A stretch of DNA of 64,000 nt from Sphingorhabdus_B arenilitoris (lineage in GTDB: Bacteria > Pseudomonadota > Alphaproteobacteria > Sphingomonadales > Sphingomonadaceae): positions 558,001-622,000 of the forward strand of contig NZ_JBHSDH010000013.1 in assembly GCF_042651485.1 (NCBI RefSeq). The letters run 5' to 3'. Positions 9,109 through 18,127 of this stretch are shown here, piece after piece; position 1 is the first letter of the stretch, and the number at the start of each line of letters is the position of its first letter. The notes beneath the pieces were generated by a model. That model ran no database searches. It was not told where the DNA came from and saw only the letters and a list, made by a program, of their open reading frames with translations. The position numbers and the translations under genes were made by a program.

Positions 9109-10641
9109 TTACAACGGAATATTATCATGCTTCTTCCAAGGGTTCTCCAGCCCCTTGTTGCGAAGCTTCCTCAAACCCAACGCAATCCGCCGCCGCGTGG
9201 AATGCGGCATGATCACCTCATCAATGAAGCCCTTGCTTGCGGCCACGAACGGGTTGGCAAACCGGTCTTCATATTCCTTGGTGCGCTCGGCAATTTTCTC
9301 TGGATCATCCTTTTCTTGGCGGAAAATAATCTCCACCGCGCCCTTCGCGCCCATCACTGCGATTTCAGCGGTGGGCCAGGCGTAATTGAGGTCGCCGCGC
9401 AGGTGTTTTGACGCCATGACGTCATAGGCACCGCCATAAGCCTTTCTGGTTATTACCGTGATCTTCGGCACCGTTGCCTCGGCATAGGCGAAGAGCAGCT
9501 TTGCGCCATGCTTGATAATACCGTTATGCTCCTGCCCCACACCCGGTAGGAAGCCCGGCACATCGACAAAGGTGATGATCGGAATTTCGAAGGCATCGCA
9601 AAAACGGACAAAGCGCCCGGCCTTTTTCGATGCATTGATATCAAGGCACCCAGCGAGCACCATCGGTTGGTTTGCGACTATCCCCACAGTGCGCCCTTCG
9701 ATACGACCAAAACCACATAGGATATTGCCGGCATGCGCGGGCTGCACCTCAAAAAAATCACCTTCATCGACGGTTTTGCGGATCAGCTCATGCATGTCAT
9801 AGGGCTGGTTGGCGCTTGGCGGGATCAGCGTATCGAGGCTATCCTCTTGCCTGTCCCAAGGGTCGCTGGTTGGCCGCTCCGGCACGCCTATCCGGTTATT
9901 CTCCGGCAGGTAATCGAAAAAGTCGCGCACGGCGAGCAGCGCCTCTATATCATTTTCAAATGCGTTGTCCGCCACGCCCGATTTGGCGGTATGGGTAATT
10001 GCGCCGCCCAGCTCCTCTTGCGTCACGACTTCATTGGTAACCGTTTTGACCACTTCTGGACCAGTTACAAACATATAACTGCTATCCTTCACCATGAATA
10101 TGAAGTCGGTCATGGCCGGGGAATAAACCGCGCCGCCCGCACATGGCCCCATAATCACGCTGATCTGCGGGACGACGCCTGACGCCAAGACATTGCGCTG
10201 GAACACCTCAGCATAACCGCCAAGTGACGCCACGCCTTCTTGAATACGCGCGCCGCCGCTGTCGTTGAGCCCAATGACGGGCGCGCCAACCTTCATCGCA
10301 TTATCCATCACCTTGCAGATTTTTTCTGCATGGCGTTCGGACAGCGAACCTCCAAATACGGTGAAATCTTGAGAATAGACGTAAACAAGGCGGCCATTTA
10401 TGGTGCCGCTGCCTGTAACAACGCCGTCGCCGGGGATTTTCGTATCCGCCATGCCGAAATCAACGCAATTATGTTCGACATACATATCCAGCTCTTCAAA
10501 GCTGCCCTCATCAAGCAAAACGCTGAGCCGTTCGCGTGCGGTTAAGCGGCCTTTTTTATGTTGCGCATCGATACGCTTTTGCCCGCCCCCCATATGGGCG
10601 GCTGATCTGCGTTTTTCCAATTCGGCAATATTGGCTGACAT
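9109..10641 (-). CDS. pccB: Propionyl-CoA carboxylase beta subunit
   Basis: Carboxyltransferase subunit, 510 aa, which moves CO2 from biotin to propionyl-CoA to give methylmalonyl-CoA. It has the usual two crotonase-like halves, with GGSLSERHAEK and NDSGGARIQEGV in the N-terminal half and the GGAYDVMASKHL acyl-CoA pocket in the C-terminal half, ending in the typical KHDNIPL. I start at ATG 10641 (MSANIAELEK), which has a GAGGGAG ribosome-binding site; an in-frame upstream start at 10695 would add 18 unlikely residues. It heads the minus-strand propionate run and is divergent from trhO across a 136-bp region that contains a perfect palindrome. Confidence 0.96.
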   Translation of the reverse strand: MSANIAELEKRRSAAHMGGGQKRIDAQHKKGRLTARERLSVLLDEGSFEELDMYVEHNCVDFGMADTKIPGDGVVTGSGTINGRLVYVYSQDFTVFGGSLSERHAEKICKVMDNAMKVGAPVIGLNDSGGARIQEGVASLGGYAEVFQRNVLASGVVPQISVIMGPCAGGAVYSPAMTDFIFMVKDSSYMFVTGPEVVKTVTNEVVTQEELGGAITHTAKSGVADNAFENDIEALLAVRDFFDYLPENNRIGVPERPTSDPWDRQEDSLDTLIPPSANQPYDMHELIRKTVDEGDFFEVQPAHAGNILCGFGRIEGRTVGIVANQPMVLAGCLDINASKKAGRFVRFCDAFEIPIITFVDVPGFLPGVGQEHNGIIKHGAKLLFAYAEATVPKITVITRKAYGGAYDVMASKHLRGDLNYAWPTAEIAVMGAKGAVEIIFRQEKDDPEKIAERTKEYEDRFANPFVAASKGFIDEVIMPHSTRRRIALGLRKLRNKGLENPWKKHDNIPL

Positions 10642-10702
10642 GGCGGCTCCCTCAATGTGTCCCATGCGATAGCTTTGGCACTGGTGTTCCGTCAATGCAA
10701 TT

Positions 10703-10720
10703 TTTAATCGCGCGATTAAA
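10703..10720. promoter_or_regulatory. 18-bp perfect palindrome, candidate operator
   Basis: TTTAATCGCGCGATTAAA is a perfect 18-bp inverted repeat located 62 bp before pccB and 58 bp before trhO, in the divergent intergenic region. Size, symmetry and position fit a binding site for a dimeric repressor controlling pccB, trhO or both. It does not resemble the ScfR/PccR-type sites known to me. No regulator gene adjoins it in the window. Confidence 0.45.
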
Positions 10721-10777
10721 CCATCCTTTTCCGCAGGGACAATTGCCGTTTATGCCATGGGCGCTATATAGGCGGCG

Positions 10778-11758
10778 ATGAATCAGCAACTACCCATAAC
10801 CGTCGCCGCGCTTTATCGCTTTGCCGCTTTTGACTCGCCCGAACTTTTGCAGCCGCCGCTGCTGCGCCTGTGCAAACAATTGGGCGTCAAGGGCACGTTG
10901 CTGCTCGCTAAGGAAGGTGTGAATGGCACGATTGCCGGCTCAGAAAAAGCCATCGACGGGGTTATTCGCCATATCCGCGCCTTGCCAGGCTGTAGCAATC
11001 TTGACGTCAAATATAGCGGCGCGATGGAAATGCCCTTTTACCGGATGAAGGTCCGGTTGAAAAAAGAGATTGTCACGCTGGGGATCGATGGCATCGATCC
11101 GGCGCGAGAGGTGGGCACCTATGTTCAGCCCAGTGATTGGAATGCGCTGATCAACGACCCCGATACCATATTGATCGACACGCGTAATGATTATGAAGTT
11201 GGCCTAGGCAGCTTCGAAGGTGCAATAGATCCTAAGACTAAAGCATTCCGAGACTTTCCAGCCTGGTTCCGGGAAAACCGCGCGGCGTTGTCCGCCCGCA
11301 GCAATAAGCCCAAATTTGCCATGTTTTGCACCGGCGGCATCAGATGTGAGAAATCAACCGCATTCCTGAAAGCCGAAGGGATAGACGATGTCTATCATCT
11401 GGAGGGCGGAATTTTGCGCTATTTGGAAGAAATCCCGCAAGATGAAAGCAAATGGCAGGGCGAATGCTTTGTTTTTGATGAGCGCGTATCGGTTGGACAT
11501 GGCCTTACATTGGGGGATAAGCAGCTCTGCCATGCATGCCGCCGACCAATTGATGAGCAAGACATGGCTACGGACCAATATGTTGAAGGTATAAGCTGTC
11601 CCAAATGCTATGATGAACGAAGCGATGAGGATCGCCGACGCTTTGCCGAGCGGCAAAAACAAATCGCTCTCGCGAAAAAACGAGGTGAGCAGCATTTAGG
11701 CGCGGAACTGCCCACGGCCGATAAAGACGGCTTTGGCGATGGCAATAATGGCGAATAA
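10778..11758 (+). CDS. trhO: tRNA uridine(34) hydroxylase (rhodanese-domain, YceA/TrhO family)
   Basis: 326 aa. Family members hydroxylate wobble uridine U34 of tRNAs in an oxygen-dependent way. The N-terminal acylphosphatase-like domain has LLLAKEGVNGT, and the central rhodanese domain carries the active-site loop CTGGIRC at residues 184-190 followed by GGIL. A C-terminal zinc-finger-like segment has CHAC and CPKC. The C-terminus overlaps the start of the GST-like gene by 11 bp. A ribosome-binding AGGCGG lies just upstream of the ATG. Confidence 0.93.
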   Translation: MNQQLPITVAALYRFAAFDSPELLQPPLLRLCKQLGVKGTLLLAKEGVNGTIAGSEKAIDGVIRHIRALPGCSNLDVKYSGAMEMPFYRMKVRLKKEIVTLGIDGIDPAREVGTYVQPSDWNALINDPDTILIDTRNDYEVGLGSFEGAIDPKTKAFRDFPAWFRENRAALSARSNKPKFAMFCTGGIRCEKSTAFLKAEGIDDVYHLEGGILRYLEEIPQDESKWQGECFVFDERVSVGHGLTLGDKQLCHACRRPIDEQDMATDQYVEGISCPKCYDERSDEDRRRFAERQKQIALAKKRGEQHLGAELPTADKDGFGDGNNGE

Positions 11759-12359
11759 TCTGCCGATATTATATAGCTTTCGGCGCTGCCCCTATGCCAT
11801 GCGGGCCCGGATGGCGCTTCATATTAGCGGCACCCAATTAGAACATCGCGAGATATTATTGCGTGATAAGCCAGATGAAATGCTGGCCACATCGCCCAAG
11901 GGTACAGTGCCGGTGCTGGTATTACCAGATGGGCAGATACTAGATGAGAGCCTCGACATCATGCGCTGGGCATTGGCGCAAAATGACCCCGAAAGCTGGC
12001 TGAAATCGTTGGATTTCCAGTTGATTACCGGGAATGACGGGTCGTTTAAACAGGCGCTGGACCGATATAAATATCCCTCTCGCTATAATCTCGACGATCC
12101 AGCGCAAGAGCGGGACAAAGCAATACCGTTTTTGGAAGAGCTGAACCGCCATTTGACCCAGCATGTTTTTTTGCTGGGCGACCGGCGCGGATTTACCGAT
12201 ATCGCGTTATTCCCCTTCATCCGGCAATTTGCCAACACCGACCGCGCTTGGTTTGACGCTCAGCCGATGGCGGGATTGCAAAAATGGCTGGCATGGCACT
12301 TGAAATCGCCGCTATTTGACGCGATCATGGCGAAACATCCGTTGTGGAAGTCCGGTTGA
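11748..12359 (+). CDS. Glutathione S-transferase-like protein
   Basis: About 203 aa from ATG 11748 (an ATG at 11733 is also in frame). The N-terminal thioredoxin fold has RCPYAMRARMAL, a glutaredoxin-like CPYA site as in omega/GrxB-type transferases, and GTVPVLVLPDG with the cis-proline that binds glutathione; an all-helical C-terminal domain follows. Substrate unknown. It overlaps trhO by 11 bp and runs convergent with glutathione reductase 13 bp away, a neighbourhood that fits thiol metabolism. Confidence 0.85.
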   Translation: MANNLPILYSFRRCPYAMRARMALHISGTQLEHREILLRDKPDEMLATSPKGTVPVLVLPDGQILDESLDIMRWALAQNDPESWLKSLDFQLITGNDGSFKQALDRYKYPSRYNLDDPAQERDKAIPFLEELNRHLTQHVFLLGDRRGFTDIALFPFIRQFANTDRAWFDAQPMAGLQKWLAWHLKSPLFDAIMAKHPLWKSG

Positions 12360-12372
12360 AACCTGCCAAATA

Positions 12373-13719
12373 CTATTTCAGCAGCACCAGCTCCTCCGCC
12401 ATGCTGGGATGCAGCGCCGTGGTATCGTCGAAAGCTTGTTTTGTAAGGCCTGCAACCACCGCCACTGCCGCAGCTTGCAATATTTCTGAAGAGTCAGGTC
12501 CAATCAAATGAAGACCGACGATTTTTTCATCCGATCCGGCGGTTACCATCTTATATAAGCCGCGTTCTTGCCGGCCCGACAGCACATTTTTCATTGGGCG
12601 AAAATCGCTGCGGTAAACCTGGACATCGTCATATTGCTGCCGCGCCTCTCGTTCGGTCAATCCTACCGCCGCGATAGGCGGACTTGAAAATACTGCCGAT
12701 GGAATATTGTCGTAAGATATGGTTCGCGGATTGCCGCCAAAGACGGTATCGGCAAACGCATGGCCTTCACGGATGGCGACCGGCGTCAATTGCACCCGGT
12801 TCGTGACGTCGCCGACGGCATAAATACTATCTACGCTTGACCTATTATCATCACCAACAATGACAGCTCCAACGCTGTCCAATGATACCCCGACGGCTTC
12901 TAGCCCCAATCCCGCTGTGTTTGGCACGCGCCCGGTCGCAACCATGATGACGTCAGCTTGTTGCGGCTCCCCGCCATCGGCAAAATAAACGGTCAGACTG
13001 CCATCTGCATTTTTCTCTATTTTTTCGAGCGGCGCATTCATCCGATAGCGGATACCCTTGGCCTCCCCCATCTCAATCAATTTTCCTACTATCTCTTGGT
13101 CATAGCTGCGCAATATTGTGTCCGACCGGTTTGCGATTGTCACATCGCTGCCAAAAGCATACAAAATGCCGGCAAATTCATTGGCTATATAGCCGCCCCC
13201 GACGATGATGATGCGGTCAGGCACCTGGTCCAAATGGAAAATCTCGTTTGATGTTATTGCATGTTCCCAGCCATCGCATTCGGCATTGGCAGGCCATCCT
13301 CCGGTCGCGATCAATATATATTTGGCGCTGATCTGCTTACCGCTGGCCAATGTGACTTCGTTGGTACCGGATAACACCGCTCTTTCCGCGTGAACATCAA
13401 CGTGATTGTTGGCCAAGGTTTGACCATATAGCCCCTCTAGCCGGGTTACATCATCCTGCACAATGTCGCGGAGCCGCTGCCAATCAAATTGAGCGCCCTT
13501 TATATCCCAGCCAAATCGTGCGGCTTCGTGCAAATCCTCGGCAAAATGCGCTCCATAAACCAACATTTTTTTGGGCACGCAGCCGCGGATGACACATGTG
13601 CCGCCAACGCGATATTCCTCAGCAATTGCCACTTTGGCGCCATGGCCTGCGGCGATCCGGGCCGCGCGCACGCCGCCCGATCCCGCCCCGATAATAAAAA
13701 GATCATAGTCATAGGTCAT
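12373..13719 (-). CDS. gor: Glutathione-disulfide reductase
   Basis: Flavoprotein disulphide reductase, 448 aa, regenerating glutathione with NADPH. The FAD motif GAGSGGVRAAR is at residues 11-21, the redox-active pair is GGTCVIRGC (Cys42, Cys47), a second dinucleotide fold GGGYIANEFAG follows, and the C-terminal His-Glu of HPSMAEELV completes the active site. The second fold is followed by ANRSD rather than a clearly NADPH-selective arginine pair, so cofactor preference is not certain. The C-terminal SLK-like end resembles plant/alphaproteobacterial glutathione reductases. Confidence 0.93.
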   Translation of the reverse strand: MTYDYDLFIIGAGSGGVRAARIAAGHGAKVAIAEEYRVGGTCVIRGCVPKKMLVYGAHFAEDLHEAARFGWDIKGAQFDWQRLRDIVQDDVTRLEGLYGQTLANNHVDVHAERAVLSGTNEVTLASGKQISAKYILIATGGWPANAECDGWEHAITSNEIFHLDQVPDRIIIVGGGYIANEFAGILYAFGSDVTIANRSDTILRSYDQEIVGKLIEMGEAKGIRYRMNAPLEKIEKNADGSLTVYFADGGEPQQADVIMVATGRVPNTAGLGLEAVGVSLDSVGAVIVGDDNRSSVDSIYAVGDVTNRVQLTPVAIREGHAFADTVFGGNPRTISYDNIPSAVFSSPPIAAVGLTEREARQQYDDVQVYRSDFRPMKNVLSGRQERGLYKMVTAGSDEKIVGLHLIGPDSSEILQAAAVAVVAGLTKQAFDDTTALHPSMAEELVLLK

Positions 13720-13778
13720 TGATTTACCTGCCTTCTGCTTTCATTTTCGGAAATTGGAGCGCGATCGTTACGCCAAAA

Positions 13779-15275
13779 TTATAACTCTGCTTCGGCAATC
13801 AACGCCATTGTCGAAGGATCAAAGCCACTGGGGCCAACCTGCGCAATTGCCTTGGCAATCTCTTTGCCCAATTCGACCCCATATTGGTCAAACGGGTTAA
13901 TGCCCAGCAGCACCGCATTCACATAAGTCCGGTGCTCATAAAAAGCAATCAGCGCGCCCACCACCGACGGCGTGACGTCGTCTACCAACAAGGTCGATGA
14001 TGGCCGGTCGCCTGCGTAATTACGAGCGCCATCATCCGATTTTCGGCCGGTCATCAACGCTGCTCCCTGGGCAAAGCAATTGATCAGCAGCGTTTCATGA
14101 TGGGCAGGATCAAAATCGTGCCCGGGTGTTTTGCTGACAATAAATTCAACGGGAATGATATGCGTTCCTTGATGCAATAGCTGGAACACTGCATGCTGCG
14201 CGTCGGTTCCCACTCCGCCCCAGGTCACAGGCGCGCTGTTGTAGGGCAATGGCTCACCGCTGGCGGTCACCGACTTACCATTTGATTCCATTTCCAACTG
14301 CTGCAGATAATCGGGCAGCAAACGCAGGCGTTCGTCATAGGCAAAAACGGCCCGCGTCTGGCATTGCTTCACCTGCGCATAATACAGATCAGCCCAAGCA
14401 GCCAGCACTGGCGCATTGACGGCAAATTCACTGGTGCGGAAATGGCGATCCATGGCGGCTGCGCCTTCCAACAATTCTTCATAAGCGGCCCACCCTAGAC
14501 CGATCGCGACGGGAAAGCCGATCGAGCACCACAGCGAGTACCGACCGCCAACCGCCTCGTTAAAGGGAAGTATCCGGCTTTCATCCACGCCCCATTCAAT
14601 GGCCTTGTCAGGGCTAGCGGTTAGCGCAATGACCCGCCCTTCGGCATCTTCAACGCCCGCTCCTTTCATCCATTCAATCGCGCTGGCGGCGTTCATCAAT
14701 GTTTCTGTTGTCGTGAATGTTTTTGACGCAACCGCAACAATCGTTTTATGCGGGTCCATATATTTTACCGCTTCGGCCAAAGCGGCGGCGTCAACGTTCG
14801 ACACAATTTTGACGTCATAGCGCGAATCTTCGCGGCCCAGAGCGTCGATCAAAAGCTTCGGTCCCAGCGCGGAACCGCCAATGCCAATATGCAGCACATG
14901 CTTCACATCGCCCATTGCGCCGGCATCAATTGCTTCGATAAGACCCCGCATCCGCGCTTGTAGCGCCTTTGCCATTTCCACTTGCGGCGCAGCGCCATTA
15001 CCGCGCTCCGCCGTATGCTCAGCCGCCCTGCCTTCAGTGGGATTCACGATCGACCCCGAAAACAGCTTTTCGCGGGCCTCAGACAAATTTGCCTTTGCCG
15101 AAGCAGCTTCGAAAGCAGCCATCAAAGCATCGTCCAAATGGGTTTTGGAAAAATCGAACAATATGTTGCTCTGCCGGACGGTCAATTTTTCGACCCGGCC
15201 TGTGTCCTCTGCGAAATTTTGCGCCAGGTTACGGGCGGGGATCGCGGCAATGTCATTCCAAATATTCTGGGGCAT
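13779..15275 (-). CDS. pgi: Glucose-6-phosphate isomerase
   Basis: 498 aa, interconverting glucose-6-phosphate and fructose-6-phosphate in the cytoplasm. The sugar-isomerase segments GIGGSALGPKLL and SKTFTTTET are present, as are the family signatures LPDYLQQLEMESNGKS and GVGTDAQHAVFQLLHQGTH, with the catalytic His in the latter. Length is somewhat short of the 545-aa enterobacterial form but usual in sphingomonads. Divergent from lepB with a 107-bp gap; 59 bp from gor. Confidence 0.96.
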   Translation of the reverse strand: MPQNIWNDIAAIPARNLAQNFAEDTGRVEKLTVRQSNILFDFSKTHLDDALMAAFEAASAKANLSEAREKLFSGSIVNPTEGRAAEHTAERGNGAAPQVEMAKALQARMRGLIEAIDAGAMGDVKHVLHIGIGGSALGPKLLIDALGREDSRYDVKIVSNVDAAALAEAVKYMDPHKTIVAVASKTFTTTETLMNAASAIEWMKGAGVEDAEGRVIALTASPDKAIEWGVDESRILPFNEAVGGRYSLWCSIGFPVAIGLGWAAYEELLEGAAAMDRHFRTSEFAVNAPVLAAWADLYYAQVKQCQTRAVFAYDERLRLLPDYLQQLEMESNGKSVTASGEPLPYNSAPVTWGGVGTDAQHAVFQLLHQGTHIIPVEFIVSKTPGHDFDPAHHETLLINCFAQGAALMTGRKSDDGARNYAGDRPSSTLLVDDVTPSVVGALIAFYEHRTYVNAVLLGINPFDQYGVELGKEIAKAIAQVGPSGFDPSTMALIAEAEL

Positions 15276-15382
15276 AGGATCTTCTTTTCTTTGCTACAGG
15301 TGAATCTGATGCTGGCCAATAGCCCGCCTTGCCATTAGAAGGCCAGACAAAGCTATTATAACAGTCATAATTTTGAGGCATC

Positions 15383-16288
15383 GTGCAAGAAACCATTAAA
15401 AATACGGCGGATCCCGCCAGTCAAGCGTCCGTGTCCTCCAAAGACCAAGCTCCGCAGCCTGAAAAAGACAGCGTGTCGGAATGGAAGGATTATGGCAAAT
15501 TCCTCCTCAAACTAGCGCTGTTCATGATCATATTGCGCAGCTTCATCATCTCGCCGTTCAATATTCCGTCTGAATCGATGCAGCCGCGATTGTTAATCGG
15601 GGATTATCTGATCGTGTCGAAATGGAATTATGGCTATAGTAAATATTCGATGGTTTTCGGATTGCCCATCATTCCGGGCCGCATATTTGCAAGTCAGCCT
15701 GATCGCGGTGATGTTGTGGTGTTCAAAGCCCCGCCGACTCAGCGCGATGATTATATTAAGCGCGTCATTGGCCTGCCTGGGGATCAAATACAGATGATCG
15801 ACGGCGTGCTTTACATCAATGGCAGTGCTGTAAAAAAGGAGCGGATTGCGGATCTTGTCATTCCCGTGACGCAAAATATGAAGGATGCGGCGGCGCTGGA
15901 GGGGCAAACCACGGCTTGCTATAAAACAGATTTCGAAGAGGCTGCGCCCGGAGGCGGCTTACAATGTCGCTACCCCAGATACCGCGAAACTTTACCGGAA
16001 GGTAGAAGCTATAATATTTTGGATATCGAATATAAAAGCGATGCCGATGATACACAGGTCTTTATCGTGAAAGAAGGCGAAGTATTCTTAATGGGTGACA
16101 ATCGTGACCGGAGCGCCGACAGCCGTTTCCCCGCCGAAGAAGGTGGCGGCATCGGACTCGTTCCGCAGGAAAACCTGATCGGCAAAGCAATGTTCAGCGT
16201 TTTTTCAACCGATGGATCGTCAAGCTGGCTTTTGCCTTGGACATGGTTCACCGCGGCACGGTGGGACCGCGTTGGGGAAGGTTTTTGA
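15383..16288 (+). CDS. lepB: Signal peptidase I
   Basis: 301-aa inner-membrane serine protease that removes signal peptides. A hydrophilic N-terminus is followed by one membrane helix (about residues 38-58), then the catalytic Ser65 in IPSESMQP and the general-base Lys126 in YIKRVIGLPGD. The C-terminal GDNRD box is present. The start is a GTG at 15383 preceded by TTGAGG. It heads a lepB-rnc-era run, an arrangement widespread in alphaproteobacteria, with a 4-bp overlap to rnc. Confidence 0.95.
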   Translation: MQETIKNTADPASQASVSSKDQAPQPEKDSVSEWKDYGKFLLKLALFMIILRSFIISPFNIPSESMQPRLLIGDYLIVSKWNYGYSKYSMVFGLPIIPGRIFASQPDRGDVVVFKAPPTQRDDYIKRVIGLPGDQIQMIDGVLYINGSAVKKERIADLVIPVTQNMKDAAALEGQTTACYKTDFEEAAPGGGLQCRYPRYRETLPEGRSYNILDIEYKSDADDTQVFIVKEGEVFLMGDNRDRSADSRFPAEEGGGIGLVPQENLIGKAMFSVFSTDGSSSWLLPWTWFTAARWDRVGEGF

Positions 16289-16953
16289 TCACTGACGCTG
16301 CCCTATGCTGGCTACAGCAGATATTGGGCCATGATCCCGCAGACAAAGACAATTACCACCGCGCCCTAACCCATGGCAGCACGGGCAAGCCTGATTATCA
16401 ACGGCTTGAATTTTTGGGCGACCGTGTGCTGGGCCTAACCATCGCAGAAATGCTCTATGCACGCTATCCTGACGAGGCGGAAGGACGTTTGTCTCACCGG
16501 CTAAACAGCCTTGTTTCCGGTGCAACCTGCGCCGAGATTGCCCGCAACATTGGGCTTCCGACCCATATCATTTTGGGTAAACAAGCCCGCGATGATGGGG
16601 CGCAAAATAGCGACAATGTGCTGGGCGACATCATGGAAGCCTTAATCGGGGCGCTGTTCCTTGAGCGTGGCTTTGCCGATGCCCGCGCATTTGTTATTGC
16701 GCATTGGTCGCCGCATATCGAAGCCGCGACCAAAGCACCCAAACATCCCAAATCGGCGCTACAAGAATGGTGTGCAGCACATAACCGAAAAACGCCGGAA
16801 TATGCGGTGACCAAGAAAGAAGGGCCGCCGCATGCGATGCGCTTTGAGGTTACGGTCACTGTGAAAGGCTATGATCCGGTCTGCGCAACGGCCAACAGCA
16901 AACAGGCCGCCGAAACCGCTGCCGCTGAATTTTTTCTGGAGCAATATTCATGA
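16285..16953 (+). CDS. rnc: Ribonuclease III
   Basis: About 222 aa from a TTG at 16285; double-stranded-RNA endonuclease for rRNA and mRNA processing. The catalytic signature RLEFLGDRVLGL and the acidic DIMEALIGALFLE box are present, followed by a C-terminal dsRNA-binding domain (ALQEWCAAH... to the end). I prefer TTG 16285 because GGGGAAGG precedes it and it gives a 4-bp overlap with lepB's TGA; an ATG at 16237 would add 16 residues inside lepB that do not look like RNase III. It overlaps era by 4 bp. Confidence 0.95.
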   Translation: MITDAALCWLQQILGHDPADKDNYHRALTHGSTGKPDYQRLEFLGDRVLGLTIAEMLYARYPDEAEGRLSHRLNSLVSGATCAEIARNIGLPTHIILGKQARDDGAQNSDNVLGDIMEALIGALFLERGFADARAFVIAHWSPHIEAATKAPKHPKSALQEWCAAHNRKTPEYAVTKKEGPPHAMRFEVTVTVKGYDPVCATANSKQAAETAAAEFFLEQYS

Positions 16954-17846
16954 ACCGAAAATGCGGACATATCGCGATAATCGGCGCGCCCAATGCCGGC
17001 AAATCGACTTTGGTCAACGCATTGGTTGGGCAGAAAGTCGCGATTGTTAGCCCAAAAGCGCAAACAACTCGGGCGCGGCTGATGGGTGTGGCTATGCTCG
17101 GCGAAACGCAGATGATCTTGGTCGATACGCCGGGTATTTTTGCGCCGCAACGAAAGCTGGACCGGGCGATGGTATCGGCGGCATGGGATGGCGCTTCTGG
17201 AGCCGACTTGATCGCGCTTGTTGTCGATGGGCGCAAAGGCGCAGGGCCAAAGGTCGAACAGATTGTGGAGGCATTGGCACGGCGGGAGGAGCCTAAATGG
17301 CTTATCCTGAACAAGGTCGATATCGCCCGCAAAGACAAGCTGTTAGCGCTCGCAGCCAAGTTGAATGAGCTATGCACTTTCGACCAGAATTTCTTCATCA
17401 GCGCGCTCGACGGCGAAGGCATAGACAAGATTAAGGCCGCGTTCGCAGACGTAATGCCGGCTGGCGAATGGCATTTTCCCGAAGATCAGGTTTCCGATAT
17501 TACCGACCGGCTACTCGCCAGCGAAATCACCCGCGAGCAGCTTTATCACAAATTGCACGAAGAGCTTCCTTATGCAGCAACCGTGGTCACCGAACAATAT
17601 TTGGAACGCGCCGATGGCAGCCTCGAAATCCATCAGCAAATCATCGTCCAGCGTGATACGCAGCGCGGCATCGTTCTCGGCAAAGGCGGCCAGATGATCA
17701 AATCAATTGGTGAAACCGCACGGCATGAGATAAGCGAACTGATGGGTGGCTGCCCCGTTCACCTATATCTTCACGTCAAAGTGAAAGCCGACTGGGACGA
17801 AAGCCCCGAAATTTACGAAGGCATTGGGTTGGAATGGAGCCGCTAA
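16950..17846 (+). CDS. era: GTPase Era
   Basis: 298-aa ribosome-assembly GTPase binding 16S rRNA. G1 GAPNAGKST, G3 DTPGIF and G4 NKVD are visible in the GTPase domain, followed by a KH domain with GKGGQMIK near the C-terminus. Start overlaps the rnc stop (ATGA). In many relatives recO follows; here the gene is followed by a 262-bp repeat element and convergent topA instead. Confidence 0.96.
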   Translation: MNRKCGHIAIIGAPNAGKSTLVNALVGQKVAIVSPKAQTTRARLMGVAMLGETQMILVDTPGIFAPQRKLDRAMVSAAWDGASGADLIALVVDGRKGAGPKVEQIVEALARREEPKWLILNKVDIARKDKLLALAAKLNELCTFDQNFFISALDGEGIDKIKAAFADVMPAGEWHFPEDQVSDITDRLLASEITREQLYHKLHEELPYAATVVTEQYLERADGSLEIHQQIIVQRDTQRGIVLGKGGQMIKSIGETARHEISELMGGCPVHLYLHVKVKADWDESPEIYEGIGLEWSR

Positions 17847-17865
17847 ATAGCGCCATCCGAAATTA

Positions 17866-18127
17866 GGCCGTAAACTCATAAATATGATCATTGAGGTTTG
17901 AGGCCATTTTGCTCAGGGATAGGCGGCAAGCGGAAGGAATATGTCGATATTTCAACGCTTGCTAACGACGCCTTGGGCAAAATGGGTCAAATCCGCAGGA
18001 CGTCGAAATGGCTTCGATCTCGAAACAAAATGCCCTTGCCGGTAGAATGACTATCGACTGCGCGCATTTTCCTCCGATATCTTCGCCATTTCGACGCCTC
18101 AATGATGATATTTATGAGTTTACGGCC
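17866..18127. mobile_element. MITE-like element with 31-bp terminal inverted repeats, TA target duplication
   Basis: 262 bp bounded by inverted repeats that match at 30 of 31 bases: each end reads GGCCGTAAACTCATAAATAT, then one mismatched base, then ATCATTGAGG. A TA dinucleotide flanks both ends (17864-17865 and 18128-18129), as expected for TA-targeting families such as IS630/Tc1 or some IS5 groups. There is no transposase frame. Inside are two further inverted repeats: CCATTTTGC (17904-17912) with GCAAAATGG (17977-17985), and a perfect 12-bp pair at 18001-18012 and 18085-18096 (CGTCGAAATGGC). It would fold into a multi-stem RNA. It sits between convergent era and topA and completes the topA stop codon. 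Confidence 0.8.

Noticed and set aside
5269..10641. B12 or biotin riboswitch in the propionate block
   Set aside because: Gaps between genes are under 140 bp and show none of the conserved B12-box bases; the long gap holds a REP-like palindrome.
17847..18126. Intact insertion sequence or recO gene after era
   Set aside because: No open frame for a transposase or RecO within 280 bp; only a MITE-like element.
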